From Isoetes taiwanensis (lineage: Eukaryota; Streptophyta; Lycopodiopsida; Isoetales; Isoetaceae): DNA of 64,000 bases. This document shows positions 23,577 through 35,595 of the stretch, one piece after another. The stretch spans positions 26,509,916-26,573,915 of the forward strand of contig JAJEKV010000006.1 in NCBI GenBank assembly GCA_021234155.1, written 5' to 3'. Each line of letters opens with the position of its first letter. The first letter of the stretch is position 1. Below the pieces are notes generated by a model. That model had not been told where the DNA came from. It saw nothing but the letters and a program-made list of their open reading frames with translations, and did not search any database. The position numbers and the translations under genes were made by a program.

Positions 23577-24603
23577 TCCTATATATTATAATGTTATCCA
23601 ATATGTTCCGTTTTCCATCACACCATAGATTGGGCGGCTAAGATTAAATCACGCCATGTCGCATTCGTCTCATTCCTTTTTTTCTCCTTTCATGTCCTCC
23701 TTGGCATCGCAGCTGAGTAGAAGCTCCACTTAGAAGAACCGTGGTTGCTGCTCAAAGTCTCTGATTTGAAGAACCATGATTGCCGTGATGCGCTTCAAGC
23801 AAGTAGGGCTTGCATATAAAGGAAGCCAGGGCCAAAACCAGGTTTTTCCATAGGCCATGGTTGGCCTTGAAATTTGCAAGGCCGAGTCCTAGCGGTCTAT
23901 ACAAAATTCCATGGCAATTGGAGCTCTCAGTTGGGAGCTTCGATTCATAAAGCCGGTCGGGGAAGGAGAACAACTTTGTTGATCCAAATGGGTGGGGGAG
24001 TCAGGATCCTGTTATAAGCCACCCTTATATTAAAGGGTGTACTTCCCGTAGCTAAGATACGCACTATACCATACCATTTTGTTCAAGCATTTTGTTTGCC
24101 TTGCAAATTGCACGACTTCACTTCCAAAACTCACAGTGGTTTAAACTTTTGTATCTATTGTAGGCGTAGAAAAGGCAGCCAAATGTCTAAACCATCTACA
24201 TGCATTATGAAAATCACAATTCACAAGAGAAACAAAACGTGGAGATCTGGTAATGTAGCAAAACATCAAAAGAGAAACATAGCAAATTGTAAATCTATTA
24301 AATTTTAAATGATGTCTCATATGTTTCACAAAGGGTTAGTTAGCATTATCGTATGCTTACTATATCCATGCATCCTATGAGAATAGCTTTGTAAGTTTCT
24401 TATATTACACCCATTATAACGTGTATGTTGAATAATAAATTCCCAACGTTGCATATTAGAACGAAGAAGCTCAAAAGTTTATAATATATTCCAAGTGAAG
24501 CCTATCTCAAGATTTCAAAGTTAGTTTATATCTCATTGTTTACTTCTCTATGATCATCTACGTATATCCGACTTATGCCCAGCAACGGTGGGCACTATTA
24601 CTA
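23577..24603 (+). mobile_element. Helitron, array unit c (1.0 kb)
   Basis: The 5' end TCCTATATATTATAATGTTA directly follows CTA of unit b. The 3' end has the hairpin GCCCAGC-AAC-GGTGGGC (24577-24593, one stem mismatch) and CTA at 24601-24603. It is the smallest unit of the array and holds no recognisable gene. Confidence 0.6.
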
Positions 24604-24869
24604 TTATTATAATATTTTAGTGCCACGCCCTAAATCGGACAGTTTTTATTCATTGGTGCCACATGACATACCTTTTCTTAGGGTTTTTTCTTACGGCTGG
24701 AATCCTCTGGGTGTTGTTGTGATGCATGCTATTTCTAACTTGCATGCAGATCGGGCTCTGCAATAGCCCAATATAAAATTATAATAAGCATGCAGATCGG
24801 GCTCTGCAATAGCCGAATATAAAATTATAATAATAATAATCATCTCTAGCGTTTTAGGCTTCCTCAGCT

Positions 24870-25140
24870 ATGGCAGAGTGGGAAGGTCTGCAACAAACAT
24901 CGAGGCATCACCATCCGGTTCAAGGCACCATTCGCTTCTTCGAATTCGGCTTCACACCACACTATGGATGATTCATATATGAATCCACAGGGCCGAATTC
25001 ATGCCTGAGTGGCTTTCTAGCTGATGTTCCTCACAGCTGCAAGGCAATCCGTTGTTGCGTTGGCTTCTAAGGTGCTTTTGCTAACCCCAGGCTTTAATCT
25101 TCATTAGGCATGAGTTTACCTTCTGTATGTTTGCTCTGAA
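24870..25140. repeat. Captured segment shared by Helitrons b and d (copy in d)
   Basis: Same ordered blocks as at 21079-21380, with small indels. The copies are clearly diverged, which argues for common descent from one ancestral capture rather than recent duplication. Confidence 0.5.
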
Positions 25141-25350
25141 GGCATCACCTTACTATACCAGCCACTGTGATAAGAAGATCATTAAAGGTTTTCTACAGTT
25201 TGGATTCGCCCCACATCTCCGCTTTGACATTTCTCTTTGTAGGAAATCGAAGCAGGGGGATTGCAAGAATGGATTTATGATCAGAGCATGGGTCATGTGG
25301 GAGGATTTAATGAGATAAAAGGCTTCCAGAGTCAGTACATAGCCTCAGAA

Positions 25351-25738
25351 CTGGATGTTGCAGTAGCAATACAAAAGCAAGGGAGGTTTTGGCACTGATC
25401 CAGAAAGGTCGTGTTCTTACAAAAGACAAGGTATCTGGTTTATCAGCATTTTATTCAGAGCATGATCCTTTTCTTCAATTGTTGTAATGTGTGATATGCA
25501 GGAAAAATATCCCGATAGTTACTTGCATTGCATTATTTATACTGGATGTTGCAGTAGCAATACAAAAGCAAGAGAGGTTTTGGCACTGATCGAGAAAGGT
25601 CATATTCTTACAAAAGACAAGGTATTTAGTTTATCAGCGTTTTATTTAGAGCATGATCCTTTTCTTCAATTGTTGTATTGTGTATATGCAGGAAAAATAT
25701 TCCAATAGTTACTTGCATTACATTATTTTATACTTGAA
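25351..25738 (+). repeat. Tandem duplication of a 191-bp unit
   Basis: The unit starting CTGGATGTTGCAGTAGCAAT at 25351 begins again at 25542 with a few substitutions. Each copy has a coding-like stretch: the second reads TKAREVLALIEKGHILTKDK, the first has QKGRVLTKDK in the corresponding frame. A GTATTTAG/GTATCTGG donor-like site follows, then a polypyrimidine stretch and a TATGCAG acceptor. It looks like a duplicated captured exon plus intron. Source gene not recognised. Confidence 0.6.
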
Positions 25739-26870
25739 ATTGTTATGCATTAAGATGAGAAGGCAGGGATGGGTTACTTGGATGATCATTACGCACATTC
25801 GAGTTTCTAAGGTCATTTTAATGTCCTGCTGGTTAAGAGTATTAATGCATTCAGCTATTCAAATACCTTGCAAGCTGGTATAGCAACAAACAAGGCCATA
25901 TGATGGCTGCAGATACATTTTATGGCATGTAGGTTCTGGGACATCTGATTTATATATTTGTCATGGAGTAATGTTAGCTACGCAGTTTTTTAAATAGTTG
26001 GAAAAGCTATGTTGTGATAGCAGGATCATCCACATTGTGGTGGTTGTGTTTTCTTTTTGTAAAGAATGCCAGGCAGCAGGCACCTTACAACTGCATTATT
26101 ATCTTCGCAGGGATGAATTTTTGAAGAATAAGGAGGCTTTTATTGTTTTGAATAAATTAATGAACTGGCACAACTTAAAGACCGCATTTCATTAGAAGCC
26201 TACAAGGCAAAGTAGATTAGAAGAGAATGAGCTTTTGGGAATGTGATGACTGGAGTGGTTTAAAATTGAGAAAGAAATAATCATATAGCAAGGAGAAAGA
26301 TTTTGAAGTCCTGATATAAAGAAGCAGAATGAATAATCAAATACCATTACGTGTTATGTTTATGTTATGTTACAGTACCCCCATGTTGTTCAGAAACTGA
26401 AGGCTTGATTATTGAGCACATAAATGCAAGTTCCACTTCCGGTGCCAATGAGATTTGCAAATTTAGCATCACGTTTATCTCTGATTTAGATTTAGAGGCA
26501 AAACAAAATGATGGAGGAGAAGCCCAGCAGTTGAGAACTGTTCAAGTGCCCAAAACAAAATGATGGAGGAGAAGCCCAGCAGTTGAGGACTGTTCCAAGT
26601 GCCCTCTTAACTAATGCTCTTCCACCAATTAATCTATTATCTCCCACTTATATGTTTCTTATGTTGACTAATAAAAATGCCCTCTTAACTCTCTCATGCT
26701 TGAGTTTCTTATAGTGAGCCATGGTCGTATCTATATTGCCTTCACGTTACAAGTTATGTTAAGGAGAGTACAAGTTATGTTAAGAATAGAATAGGATAGA
26801 TTTTTTTAAGGAGAGTATAGTTTTGTTTTGTTGCATTCATAAATTGCTTCTTAAGGTTCGTGCTATCACA

Positions 26871-29800
26871 TCTTATATTATAATGTTTTAGTGCAAGTAA
26901 TGGACCACGCCCTAATTTGGACGGTTTGGATTCATTTATATGGCGTGGCATCATCCTAACCTTTCCTTGCAACTTACCTCTCTTTAGGCTTTCTTCTTCA
27001 AACGCGACAATCTGATAATCCAGACCCCGGTCGGTTCTTTACGGCAGGAGCTGCTTGACAGAGCCTGATATCGCGGCAGTCAGATGAATCCAAACCTTTA
27101 GGGTTTCTTTAGCTTCCATTTCGTGTTACAGCTTTGGGATTCCTTCAGCTCACGGCTATGGTTCGGATGGCGTTTTGTGCAGAGGGTTGCAATGGCTATG
27201 GCTTGCCAATCCTAGAAGAGCTTTGTTGCCCAACATGGCCCTTTTGGTCGAAACGCATGGTTGCAACATAGCATCTACTTCTGGACACAAGATAGCTGGA
27301 ATTATTATAGCAAATGGTGATGCCGAGATTTGCCCTCAGTAGAATTCAACGATCTTAAACTGATGTTTGCTTTGGCTATGGCGGCAAGCTCCCTCAATTT
27401 GCTTTATCTCTTTTTCCAGGTAACATTGCATACCACTGTGTAAATGCAAAATCCAAAGAATCTGAAGAAGTTTTTAGGCTATTCCTGTCATGGAAGCATG
27501 TTCATCTTCAAAGATGATCTAAGATGCTTAGTGTTGGTCGAAATGATTGAATTTGGCTCTGTCCTTTTATATTCATGCATTAAAATAGCAGTCGAAAGGG
27601 CGTCATAACCAGGTTATGTTGCTCCTGTTTGAGATCAAGAATCTGAGTTCCAAAAGGAGGCATCACATGTTTCCAACTCATTGAGAAAACAGTGAGTTTT
27701 AGAATTTAGTTACAGCGAAATGATTTATGTTTTTCATGAAAGTGTTTTATGTTTTGTTCACGTTTGCAAGTTTTTTTAATTCTAGGAAAAGCTGGGGGCA
27801 GAATTGCACAAAAAGAAAGTAGTTGATTGCAGCAAATAAAGACAGGGTGAAAGACCACCTCAAAAAGCAATTTGTGTAATGAGCTTTAGACCATTACGTT
27901 GTCTTTCATTCTGGGCAAAACAAGGCATTGACATAGTGCACATTGTATTATTACTTAAGACTGGTGAAGCTATCTGCTAATTTGATGTGCTGATGGTCAA
28001 TACATGCTGACAAAGGTGAAATACTGTGCATTGTCGAATGAATTTGTATTGTGCAAAAAGTCGGATTAAAGAGAACAAAGAAAAGGTGTGCTTCATTCTA
28101 AACACCTAAAGTAGTATTTAACATGCACACACTGTTCTGCTACAGGAAGAAGTAATGGTATGGCTCAGAGTATGCAGAATGAAGCTGACCCTTTGAAAAC
28201 TTGTACAACAGCTATTTATATTTAAACACATTGCTATCCCGTTAAACTTTTGTTCTTCTGAAGATACCATAGAGTTTGTTATCATCGGATCTTGGGGGTG
28301 ATAAGGTCTTTAAGAAAACCCACAATTCTAAGGCAAAGGTTATTTGGAGCGGAAAAGCTAACAAATAGACCAATATTCCAAGTGAATCGGATTTCTAGGT
28401 TTCTGCTGCTGCAAGGTATCTGCACACAATGAAACTATTCGTGGAGTTGAGTTCAAGGATTATCCATAGGGATACAATTTTGGTTGCATATATGTCTTCA
28501 AATTTCTGTTCTGTTCTAGGCTGGTGGATGAATCAAAGTCTGGTATCCTTTATGCCGGTGTTCAGAACTATGTAAGGCCTTCTGGAGTAACAATTGCAAT
28601 AGTGAGGAAAGATTTATAGGACATGCACAACCCATAACTCCTGTTATGCTTGATTAATTTACAAGATACATGCAGATATGTGGTCTGGTCTTTAAAGAGC
28701 TATTAGAACAAGGGGGCTTGGAAAGCACTGAAGAAGGAAAACTTGGAGAAGTCGAAGTTGCTGTATTATGCTATAGATGCCAGCAATGGCTTCTACAAAT
28801 GCCCTGCTGAGAAATCAGTGAGATCTCTCATGAATGTGCCTTTCACTATGCCAACACCTGAACTCGAGGCTGCCTTCATCAAAGAAGCTGCATCTTGAAG
28901 TATGGTACAACACAAAGTTCATAGATCTATTGATGGAGTCAGGTCCATTTACAATGCCATGCCTAAGGCTGAAGTGGAGAAACTGGTCCGTTTGATGACA
29001 GATTTCCAATCTAAGCATTGATATCTTTGAAATTCAATTATATGTGCTCGGCTGATCAAATATAATAAGATCACCACGATGTTTTCTTGAGATTTATATT
29101 TAAACAGTTTACTTCTCCAGTATTTTTAAAGCACGTTAAGCAAGCAAGGTAGTTCATAGGACACCGGATTAGCACGTTAAGCAAGCAAGGTAGTTCATAG
29201 GACACCGGATTTGGATTTTTACTGGAGACAGAATATAGATTTTTACCGAGTTAGAAAAATGAGAACTGAACAAATGCTGGATTGATTGTCGGTGGGATTT
29301 ATTCCCCTACATGAAGAGGTCATGCCTGATCTCAATTTAGAAGCTTCTTTTCCTCCTAATTGCCATTCATTTTGCTCTTCGTTTCATGTCACCATGATCC
29401 TTCAATGATCAGTTCAACTGACATGTTAAAAACGTTAAATATTTGTTTGTTGCAATTCATAGAGATATAGGGTATATATTGCATGCCTCCTTCATGATTT
29501 AATCAAATTGGATAGTCATAGTGGTGAGATATGATCGAATTGGATGGAGGTTACACCAGAGACAAGACAGTTCATGAACGTAAAAGGGACTACTCGGGAT
29601 TGTGGAATAGGAACTACTCTGGATAACTTTTTGAAATGGAATATATCTTCATGCAGAACAACTCATACACATGGCCACTCACTATTCAGTTCCCAAAATG
29701 ATCTAATAGCCTAGAAGTTGCTCTACACAAATGCACAACTTTCCAAAATGATCCAATGACACAGAAGTTACTGTATGCAAATGCATAAGTTTTCAAATTA

Positions 29801-30209
29801 TACCCAGAACATTTATAAGTTCCCAAATTATGCCTTACCATCCAATTTTCCCAGCTGCTTAGAATGCTCCTCATCTACCTAGATGTACTTCGGCCTACTA
29901 AAAAATGAGATCTAGAACCCAAATACAAATATCAAATTTTGATATATCAAATATTGTGTCATCGTTTCATCAAATAAGTCATCAATTCCTCATTAAAATA
30001 AGCGTGGAATTACTTAATAATTGATGTGGAATTACTTAATAACTTATGAATATGATTGTGGCATTTGCATATGAAGAGACAAGGCCATGTGCCAATTTGT
30101 TCTGATTGGGTATACCATTGTGTGGACCTCTCTCTTAACAACAAGAAGCCATTCAAAAACATGCATGATCGAAACGGTTATGCCCAGCAACGCTGGGCAC
30201 TATTACTAG
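26871..30209 (+). mobile_element. Nested Helitron e (3.3 kb) carrying phosphoserine aminotransferase exons
   Basis: Complete ends are visible: A, then TCTTATATTATAATGTTTTA from 26871, and the 3' hairpin GCCCAGC-AAC-GCTGGGC (30182-30198) with CTAG at 30206-30209, then T. Insertion between A and T without duplication is the Helitron rule. It sits inside array unit d. It has no Rep/helicase gene and instead carries several exons of a host gene in the sense direction (28281-29021). Confidence 0.8.
28281..29021 (+). pseudogene. Captured phosphoserine aminotransferase fragment (C-terminal exons)
   Basis: Phosphoserine aminotransferase is the PLP enzyme of the plastid phosphorylated serine pathway. 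Recognisable pieces run in the correct order. First come GSWGDKVFKK (one extra G shifts the frame) with KAKVIWSGKANK, then NETIRGVEFKDYP (about 28430-28470). After an intron-like gap come [20 protein letters not shown] and TIAIVRKDL (28525-28615). After a second gap come [56 protein letters not shown] and [20 protein letters not shown], ending at TGA 29019-29021. The frame contains stops and frameshifts, the N-terminal half is missing, and the active-site lysine region is degraded. It lies within Helitron e, so it is a transduplicated fragment and not a working gene. Confidence 0.85.
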
Positions 30210-30673
30210 TGCCCTTATATTTGGCAACAATTCACTATGGCTTCAATAATATTGCCTTGGCATCTACTTACTACCACACACTATAGCCAATAAACGTATT
30301 CTAACTCCACCTAAATGTTGTGGAGAATGGATCAATAAACTTGGAGAGATTACTTGAACGATTGTTGCAAGAGGCCCTTATGATAAAGTCTTGAACACGT
30401 GGTGAACGGATCATAAACTTGAAGATAATATTTGAATGAACATAGAAAGATTGCAAGAGGCCCTTATGATAAAGTCTTGAACACGTGGTGAACGGATCAT
30501 AAACTTGAAGATAATATTTGAATGAACATAGAGAGATTATCTGAACGAACGTCGCAAAAGCCCCCTATGTAAAGTCTTGAACACTTGGAAAGTAAATATG
30601 AAAGTAGGTTTCTCCGATTTCTCTATTGTTAAGGTTCTCAAACTATGCCCAGCAACGCTGGGCACCATAACTA

Positions 30674-32226
30674 TGTATTATATAAAACATCTTTCTGGAC
30701 TTTTACACTCCGTAAGGGCAAGGTGCAAGGCGAGGAGCGAGGTACAAGTCCACTGCTGAGACCTGCATTGAGCCTCCTACATGGCATCAAAGTCCACAAG
30801 GGTGTTTTAGTGAACTTAAAAGGAACTTATGTTAAAATTACGTGCGTTTATTAAATTTACGTGATTTAAAAACAGTGTAATTTGATAGTAATTTCAACAA
30901 AGATCCTTTAGCACTATTGTTAAGTTGACATAGCAGTGTACCCTTGTAGCTACTGCTGTTATAGCTAACTTAGCAATTGCTCTATGTTTTGATTAATATA
31001 ATCCACCGCTGCCAAGTTATTCTTATGGGATTTCCCAATATTTTGTGGCTTGTCTATTCCCTGCATCCTTCAATCACACTCCTTTGGAGATGCCTTATGC
31101 ATCTCAATGATGTATTGTGCACAATATGTGTTCATCGTACCATATTCAGGGTTATATGCCCGTTAGACTTCAAAAGGTGTCTTTTGTCTTACCAATTCTC
31201 TAGTAACTACACCCTTTGGGTTATGTAGGGGCCATCCATCCATGATATGACACGTGTTCCCTTTTTATATAATACCGACCACCTTCTGAACTGAATACTA
31301 TATATCATACCCCCCTACATGAAAAATGGCCTATAATATCCTCTCATGGCACTTCCATTCAAAGTCCCAGTTATGATTCAAATATACTTTTCAAGCACAC
31401 TGCACATCTTTGAGACAGTTGCACCCCGAAAAATTAATGTACTAAGAGGAATTTATTGAATACTATTCCAAAAATTTATCTTACTAACACAATAAATTTC
31501 TTGGGAATAGCATTTCAAGATAGCATTTACATAATGGTACATATTGTGGTATTTTTCTTTTTCTTTTTCTTTTTCGTTTTCTTTTTCTTTTTACCTTCTA
31601 TACATACAGGTTTAGGTAGTTTTGCTAAGACTTTAATAATGAGGTAGTTTTGCTAACACTTTAATAAGATGAACATATTTATATTTATGTTGAGAAGTAA
31701 CAATCAACTTTACACCAAAAGATACACCGGTTTTAGTTTGCAGACGTAGTTTTACCTCAGTTAATTTGTTGTTAATTTGTTTTACCTCACTTAATTTGAG
31801 ATTATTTCCCTCAAACAAAGTGACAGGTACAAAGGTGGTTCAAATTCAAAAGCAGGCAAAGTAGACAGAAAGGGGAGAATTAACATAACCTTTCATCCGT
31901 CCATGCCCTCCAATACGGACCACAAGACATTAATAAGCACCAACCCATACTGAGCCAGCATTTTGTTTCCCTTCCGTATTATTACCAATTTTCGTGGCAT
32001 GCATACTTACTTCAGACTGAGAAGGTCAGATTGATAACGTCAGTAACTTACCAAATTCTCCATTTTGTCTTCAATTTATATTTGTGTTGATAAGTTCCGT
32101 CCTTTAGGCCACCAAATTCACCAGTTTACAGATTCAGCAGATTCATCATTTACCAGATTCAGCATTCTGATCTCAGTTTAGACTTGTCTCTGATAAGGTT
32201 GGTGTAGTTAGAGTGCTGATAGCAGA
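30674..32226. other. Right of the Helitron array, no gene recognised
   Basis: AT-rich sequence without convincing coding frames. A TTTTTC-type pyrimidine run lies at about 31552-31595. Repeated CAGATTCAGCA words occur near 32130-32165. The 30300-30540 part, just before the array end, contains a near-exact duplication of about 95 bp (AGGCCCTTATGATAAAGTCT onward). Confidence 0.4.
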
Positions 32227-32307
32227 TTGGCCTATAAAAACCAGAAGCCAAGCCTGGGGAGTTTGGTCTGCTTGATTTGTTTGAAGACGAAGAAGTTTGA
32301 GCGTGCA

Positions 32308-32634
32308 ATGGCCGTTGTGATGATAATGGGGGTTTGGTTAGCTCATGTTAGCTCAAAACGAATCCGAACTGCGGTCTTCTTTGGCGGTTCTATCAAGGAT
32401 TCGGGAAATGCTGCAGCATTTGGAATTGGTGTGGCTATGGAAATGATTATTGTGGCTCGAAACCACTCATGCAATGTAGCGGTGGATCCATGGCTGATCC
32501 ATTCCGCGATTCTTGAGCACGCTGTTCGCAACCGCACCCTCAAATCAAAGAAAAAGAATGCTGAGGACATTGCTCACAGCCACACCCTCAATGCAAACAA
32601 GCATATTAACTCCACTTCACCTGGCAGAGTGTAA
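32308..32634 (+). CDS. Hypothetical small protein, duplicated-segment copy 1
   Basis: The frame from ATG 32308 encodes about 108 aa starting MAVVMIMGVWLAHVSS, which looks like a short secretion signal. It ends with NAEDIAHSHTLNANKHINST and a stop at 32632-32634. The C-terminal 45 residues are also encoded in copy 2 (46314-46568), but upstream of that the reading frame differs between copies (GNAYCGSGNYLMQCSCGSMA in copy 2). At least one copy is therefore frameshifted, and the protein may not be real. No family is recognised. It lies just upstream of the insertion site of element 2. Confidence 0.3.
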   Translation: MAVVMIMGVWLAHVSSKRIRTAVFFGGSIKDSGNAAAFGIGVAMEMIIVARNHSCNVAVDPWLIHSAILEHAVRNRTLKSKKKNAEDIAHSHTLNANKHINSTSPGRV

Positions 32635-32891
32635 CCTTATATCCTTATTATCTACACTCTATCTTACTATCTATCCACCCATCCATCCATTCACCTGCAT
32701 GGCAATATTTGTTCTGCCTCTTTTATATCCAGTATAAATAACATTTGGATGCTTTTCAGCTGTTCGCTATAACCTATTCTACTTTCCTACATATTGTCTC
32801 GTGTTGCTACAAAACTCCTTCTCTTGATGTTGCTTGTCTTTGCATAGGTATTATTCACTAAAGAGTAAGTTTAGGAACTACATTGTTGAAA
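32437..32891 (+). repeat. Duplicated 1-kb segment, copy 1, left part
   Basis: Sequence here is nearly identical by eye to 46360-46814, and the segment resumes at 43352 after the transposon. Shared text includes CCGCACCCTCAAATCAAAGA and TTCTCTTGATGTTGCTTGTC. Confidence 0.8.
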
Positions 32892-33244
32892 TAAGCACGA
32901 ATTCATTAATTAGAGAAATTTGGAATTCTCGTTTAGCATGAAATAGGTTAGCGGGTAGCCATATAGTGCAAAAACTACTACCAATTGAGTAAAAGTTGGC
33001 GTTTTTTTGCACAAATTCTGCAAATGCTTCAGTCTTATTCGGAAATATAGTTTTTACTGCTAATGCAAAGGTTCACCGCGAGTATAACGTAGTAGGAGGA
33101 GGGAGTGTGAAAACTTCTGAAGAAGCCTTGAACGCGATGTTTCGCAGCTGAAAGGAGAGACGAAAAGAATGTGCCTTTTATTAAAACCATATGAGAGCAT
33201 TGTGTTAAAAGAAGGTACCGAGGAGCAAGGATATCACACAAAAT

Positions 33245-33613
33245 TCAAGATAAAGCCATGTAATTGTTACATGAGAGGATCGCTACAGCGATTATTTTTA
33301 GCATTAAACATATGGTAAAAGATATGGGTAAAGACAAAACCAAAGTTTTGAAACAAAAATTTTCATTGAAGGAAGTAATATACAACATAATTAATTGATT
33401 GAAGGAGATAATTATTCGATTGTGTTTGGATACTTGATCGTGTATCACACCCATTTCATTGGCCATGCGATTGACATGCTCTCTACCCAATTCCATAGCT
33501 TGTGTTGTGTCCATCTCACGAATAACCCAGGACCTCTCGGAATCCCGAACACCCATGGCGTTTTTGCGATGCGCCTGCAGATGTGAATCAGGCTCCCATT
33601 CTTCATCATCCAC
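33245..33613 (-). pseudogene. Element 2 left-arm remnant, helical charged region
   Basis: The minus-strand frame includes VDDEEWEPDSHLQAHRKNAM and REMDTTQAMELGREHVNRMA, then EMGVIHDQVSKHNRIIISFN. The pattern of charged and hydrophobic residues suggests a helical or coiled-coil C-terminal part. It sits at the outer end of the left arm, so it would be the C-terminus of the minus-strand product. No family recognised. Confidence 0.3.
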
Positions 33614-34359
33614 TTTGATTTGCTCCCCGCCTATAAGTTAAGTTTTGCAAGAGCTCCTTGCGGTAGCATTCTCATGTGGATGATAGAGCTTCGCTTCTTC
33701 TTTGTGTACACGATGCTCCTGTGACCCAAGAACCTCATCTTGGTCAATGTCCATGTCTTTGTTAGTCCGCTTCCATTTGCTTTGGGTCTGTTTCCATGTG
33801 TTCTACGCCTAATGTATTCAAACTTATGTTAAGCTGTCAAGAAAGGCATGTACCCATCAAGCTTCTCATTAAGTGCATTCAATTTTTGGAAAGTGGGCTC
33901 GTGGCTTCTATACCTTTTTCCGCCTCTTCAAGCAAGCGCTTTGTTTCTTGCATTCTCTCTTAGTAGGACTTAGCATCGAGGTTTTCCAAAATGGAACCCA
34001 ACTTTGATAGATCTCAGTTTTGGGTGATATCGATGTCGGTTGAGCTGGATCGTGGTCAACATTCTCTCGCTTCGGCTCTTCCTCAAACCCATCGGCACTT
34101 GGATTGGCCATCTTATCAAAGCGTTTCAAAGAACGCCCTCGGGAAAGCGCACACTTTACGAACTTTGAAAGCCACGCTCTTTTTGCCTTGCATAAGAGCA
34201 ACCACGAAGTCGGTAGAAAATTTAAAAAAAAATCCGTAACACAACCATCGGTTCGGCACCGCTTTGTTCAACAATATGGTAGGCATAGGAGGTTTTCACC
34301 GGCATTTCAATACAAGATCTCCTTCCATTGCCGCCCATTTGAATCTTGGTTTGCCTGTA

Positions 34360-35349
34360 AAAAGAGTCTGATATTTCTTTTTTTATCTTCTCGTCGGCAT
34401 CCTCATTACACTGCTAGCGGCATTGGAGGCAATGGTGTTGACTTAGGAGCCTTGCCGCAGTGTGGACATAGGTGAAGCTCCAACTCACAGTTTGCACAAA
34501 AAGCTACCTAACATCACTCCCGTTAATGCACATATGACTAATAAAGTACTGATGTTCTTTCACCCTTCTTTTGCTCTCCCATCCCATTTCTTCATAGGAA
34601 CCTAAAGATAGGTAGCCACCGCTGCGAATTTGCTTCGATGCTTGAACAAGCAATTGGGCAAATTCAATCGCGCATGATAATGACCAAGTGATAAACTTTG
34701 GCATCCGTCATGGTAGCTATCCTTGTAAATAGATCTCAGTATTTCTTGCAATCCCATACCTTGTTTATCCCTCGGATGTCAATAAATATCGATTAATACA
34801 GATTCTCTAACACTTGGGAGGAAGTAGGGATGCCATCCTTGGTCAACTTTGCTATGACAATATTTTTCTTTTCCTTTCTTTTTCTAGCCTCTTACGGCTT
34901 TAGAATATTCCCGATTGGCTCCAAAAAGGCTGTGTAGGTTACCTAGTGTATGATCCTTGTTATAGTTAGCCTTCACGCATTATCAGACGTAAGATCCGAT
35001 ATATCCATTATTCTCGCTCGCTTGAAATCGGGAAAAGCCCGAAGCAATTCCTCCCAAATATCGAAATCCTTTTGCAGCAAATTTGAGGCATAAGACAAAA
35101 TTTCAAGCCTCATAAAAGTGAGGGTTTCCGATGTCAATTGCCCGTTGTTCCGCAATCAAATCTCCCGCTATAACCCGACCGCACCTTTAAATAGGTCTTG
35201 CCTTCTATAATCTCATCGAAAGCAAAAATGTGGACAACTCTGCATTCGACATACCTCGTAGAGCAACCGGAGCCGGTCTTGTTAAAGAAGTCTTTGGATG
35301 GTTTGTCCGGAAACTCACCATGATCGTCACCGAAGTTTCTACGACTCAC
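34360..35349 (-). pseudogene. Element 2 left-arm remnant with a CPHCG zinc-binding-like motif
   Basis: Pieces in several minus-strand frames read RYVECRVVHIFAFDEIIEGK, QLTSETLTFMRLEILSYASN with LLQKDFDIWEELLRAFPDFK, and ELHLCPHCGKAPKSTPLPPM at about 34430-34490. The CPHC motif could be half of a zinc finger, and KAPNC in element 1 (about 4220) might be its counterpart, but this is weak. Stops separate the pieces. A DNA-binding accessory protein would fit but is inference. Confidence 0.3.
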
Positions 35350-35595
35350 CCACGGCCGGCAACTTCCATTAACTTCTTGAAAACCTTCTCATCCATAAAA
35401 ATGAATTGCTTTTCATCCTTAAGCTCCTCGCACTTTCAAGGTGGTCGCGTTGCAATTTTATGGAAATCTGGCAACAATTTCAAGGTCATCGGGGATCGCG
35501 GATCGCCAACTTGGCAAGTAGAAAACAAATAAATACCTTCCAAGCTGAAGTTTTAGCTGTCCCTATAGGTCCTTGTGGAGGGCAACCATAAGCCT

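Larger units (their letters stand above)
24604..30673 (+). mobile_element. Helitron, array unit d, interrupted by a nested Helitron
   Basis: The 5' text TTATTATAATATTTTAGTGC and CCACGCCCTAAATCGGACAG resembles the nested Helitron's own start. The 3' end, after the nested insertion, has the hairpin GCCCAGC-AAC-GCTGGGC (30647-30663) and CTA at 30671-30673. Removing 26871-30209 leaves about 2.7 kb. It contains a copy of the segment shared with unit b and a 191-bp tandem duplication. An exon-like piece follows a CGCAG acceptor near 26110 (DEFLKNKEAFIVLNKLMNWH). Confidence 0.6.

Noticed and set aside
31547-31596. Pyrimidine-rich run as an intron branch/acceptor region
   Set aside because: It is a plain TTTTTC simple repeat with no exon on either side.
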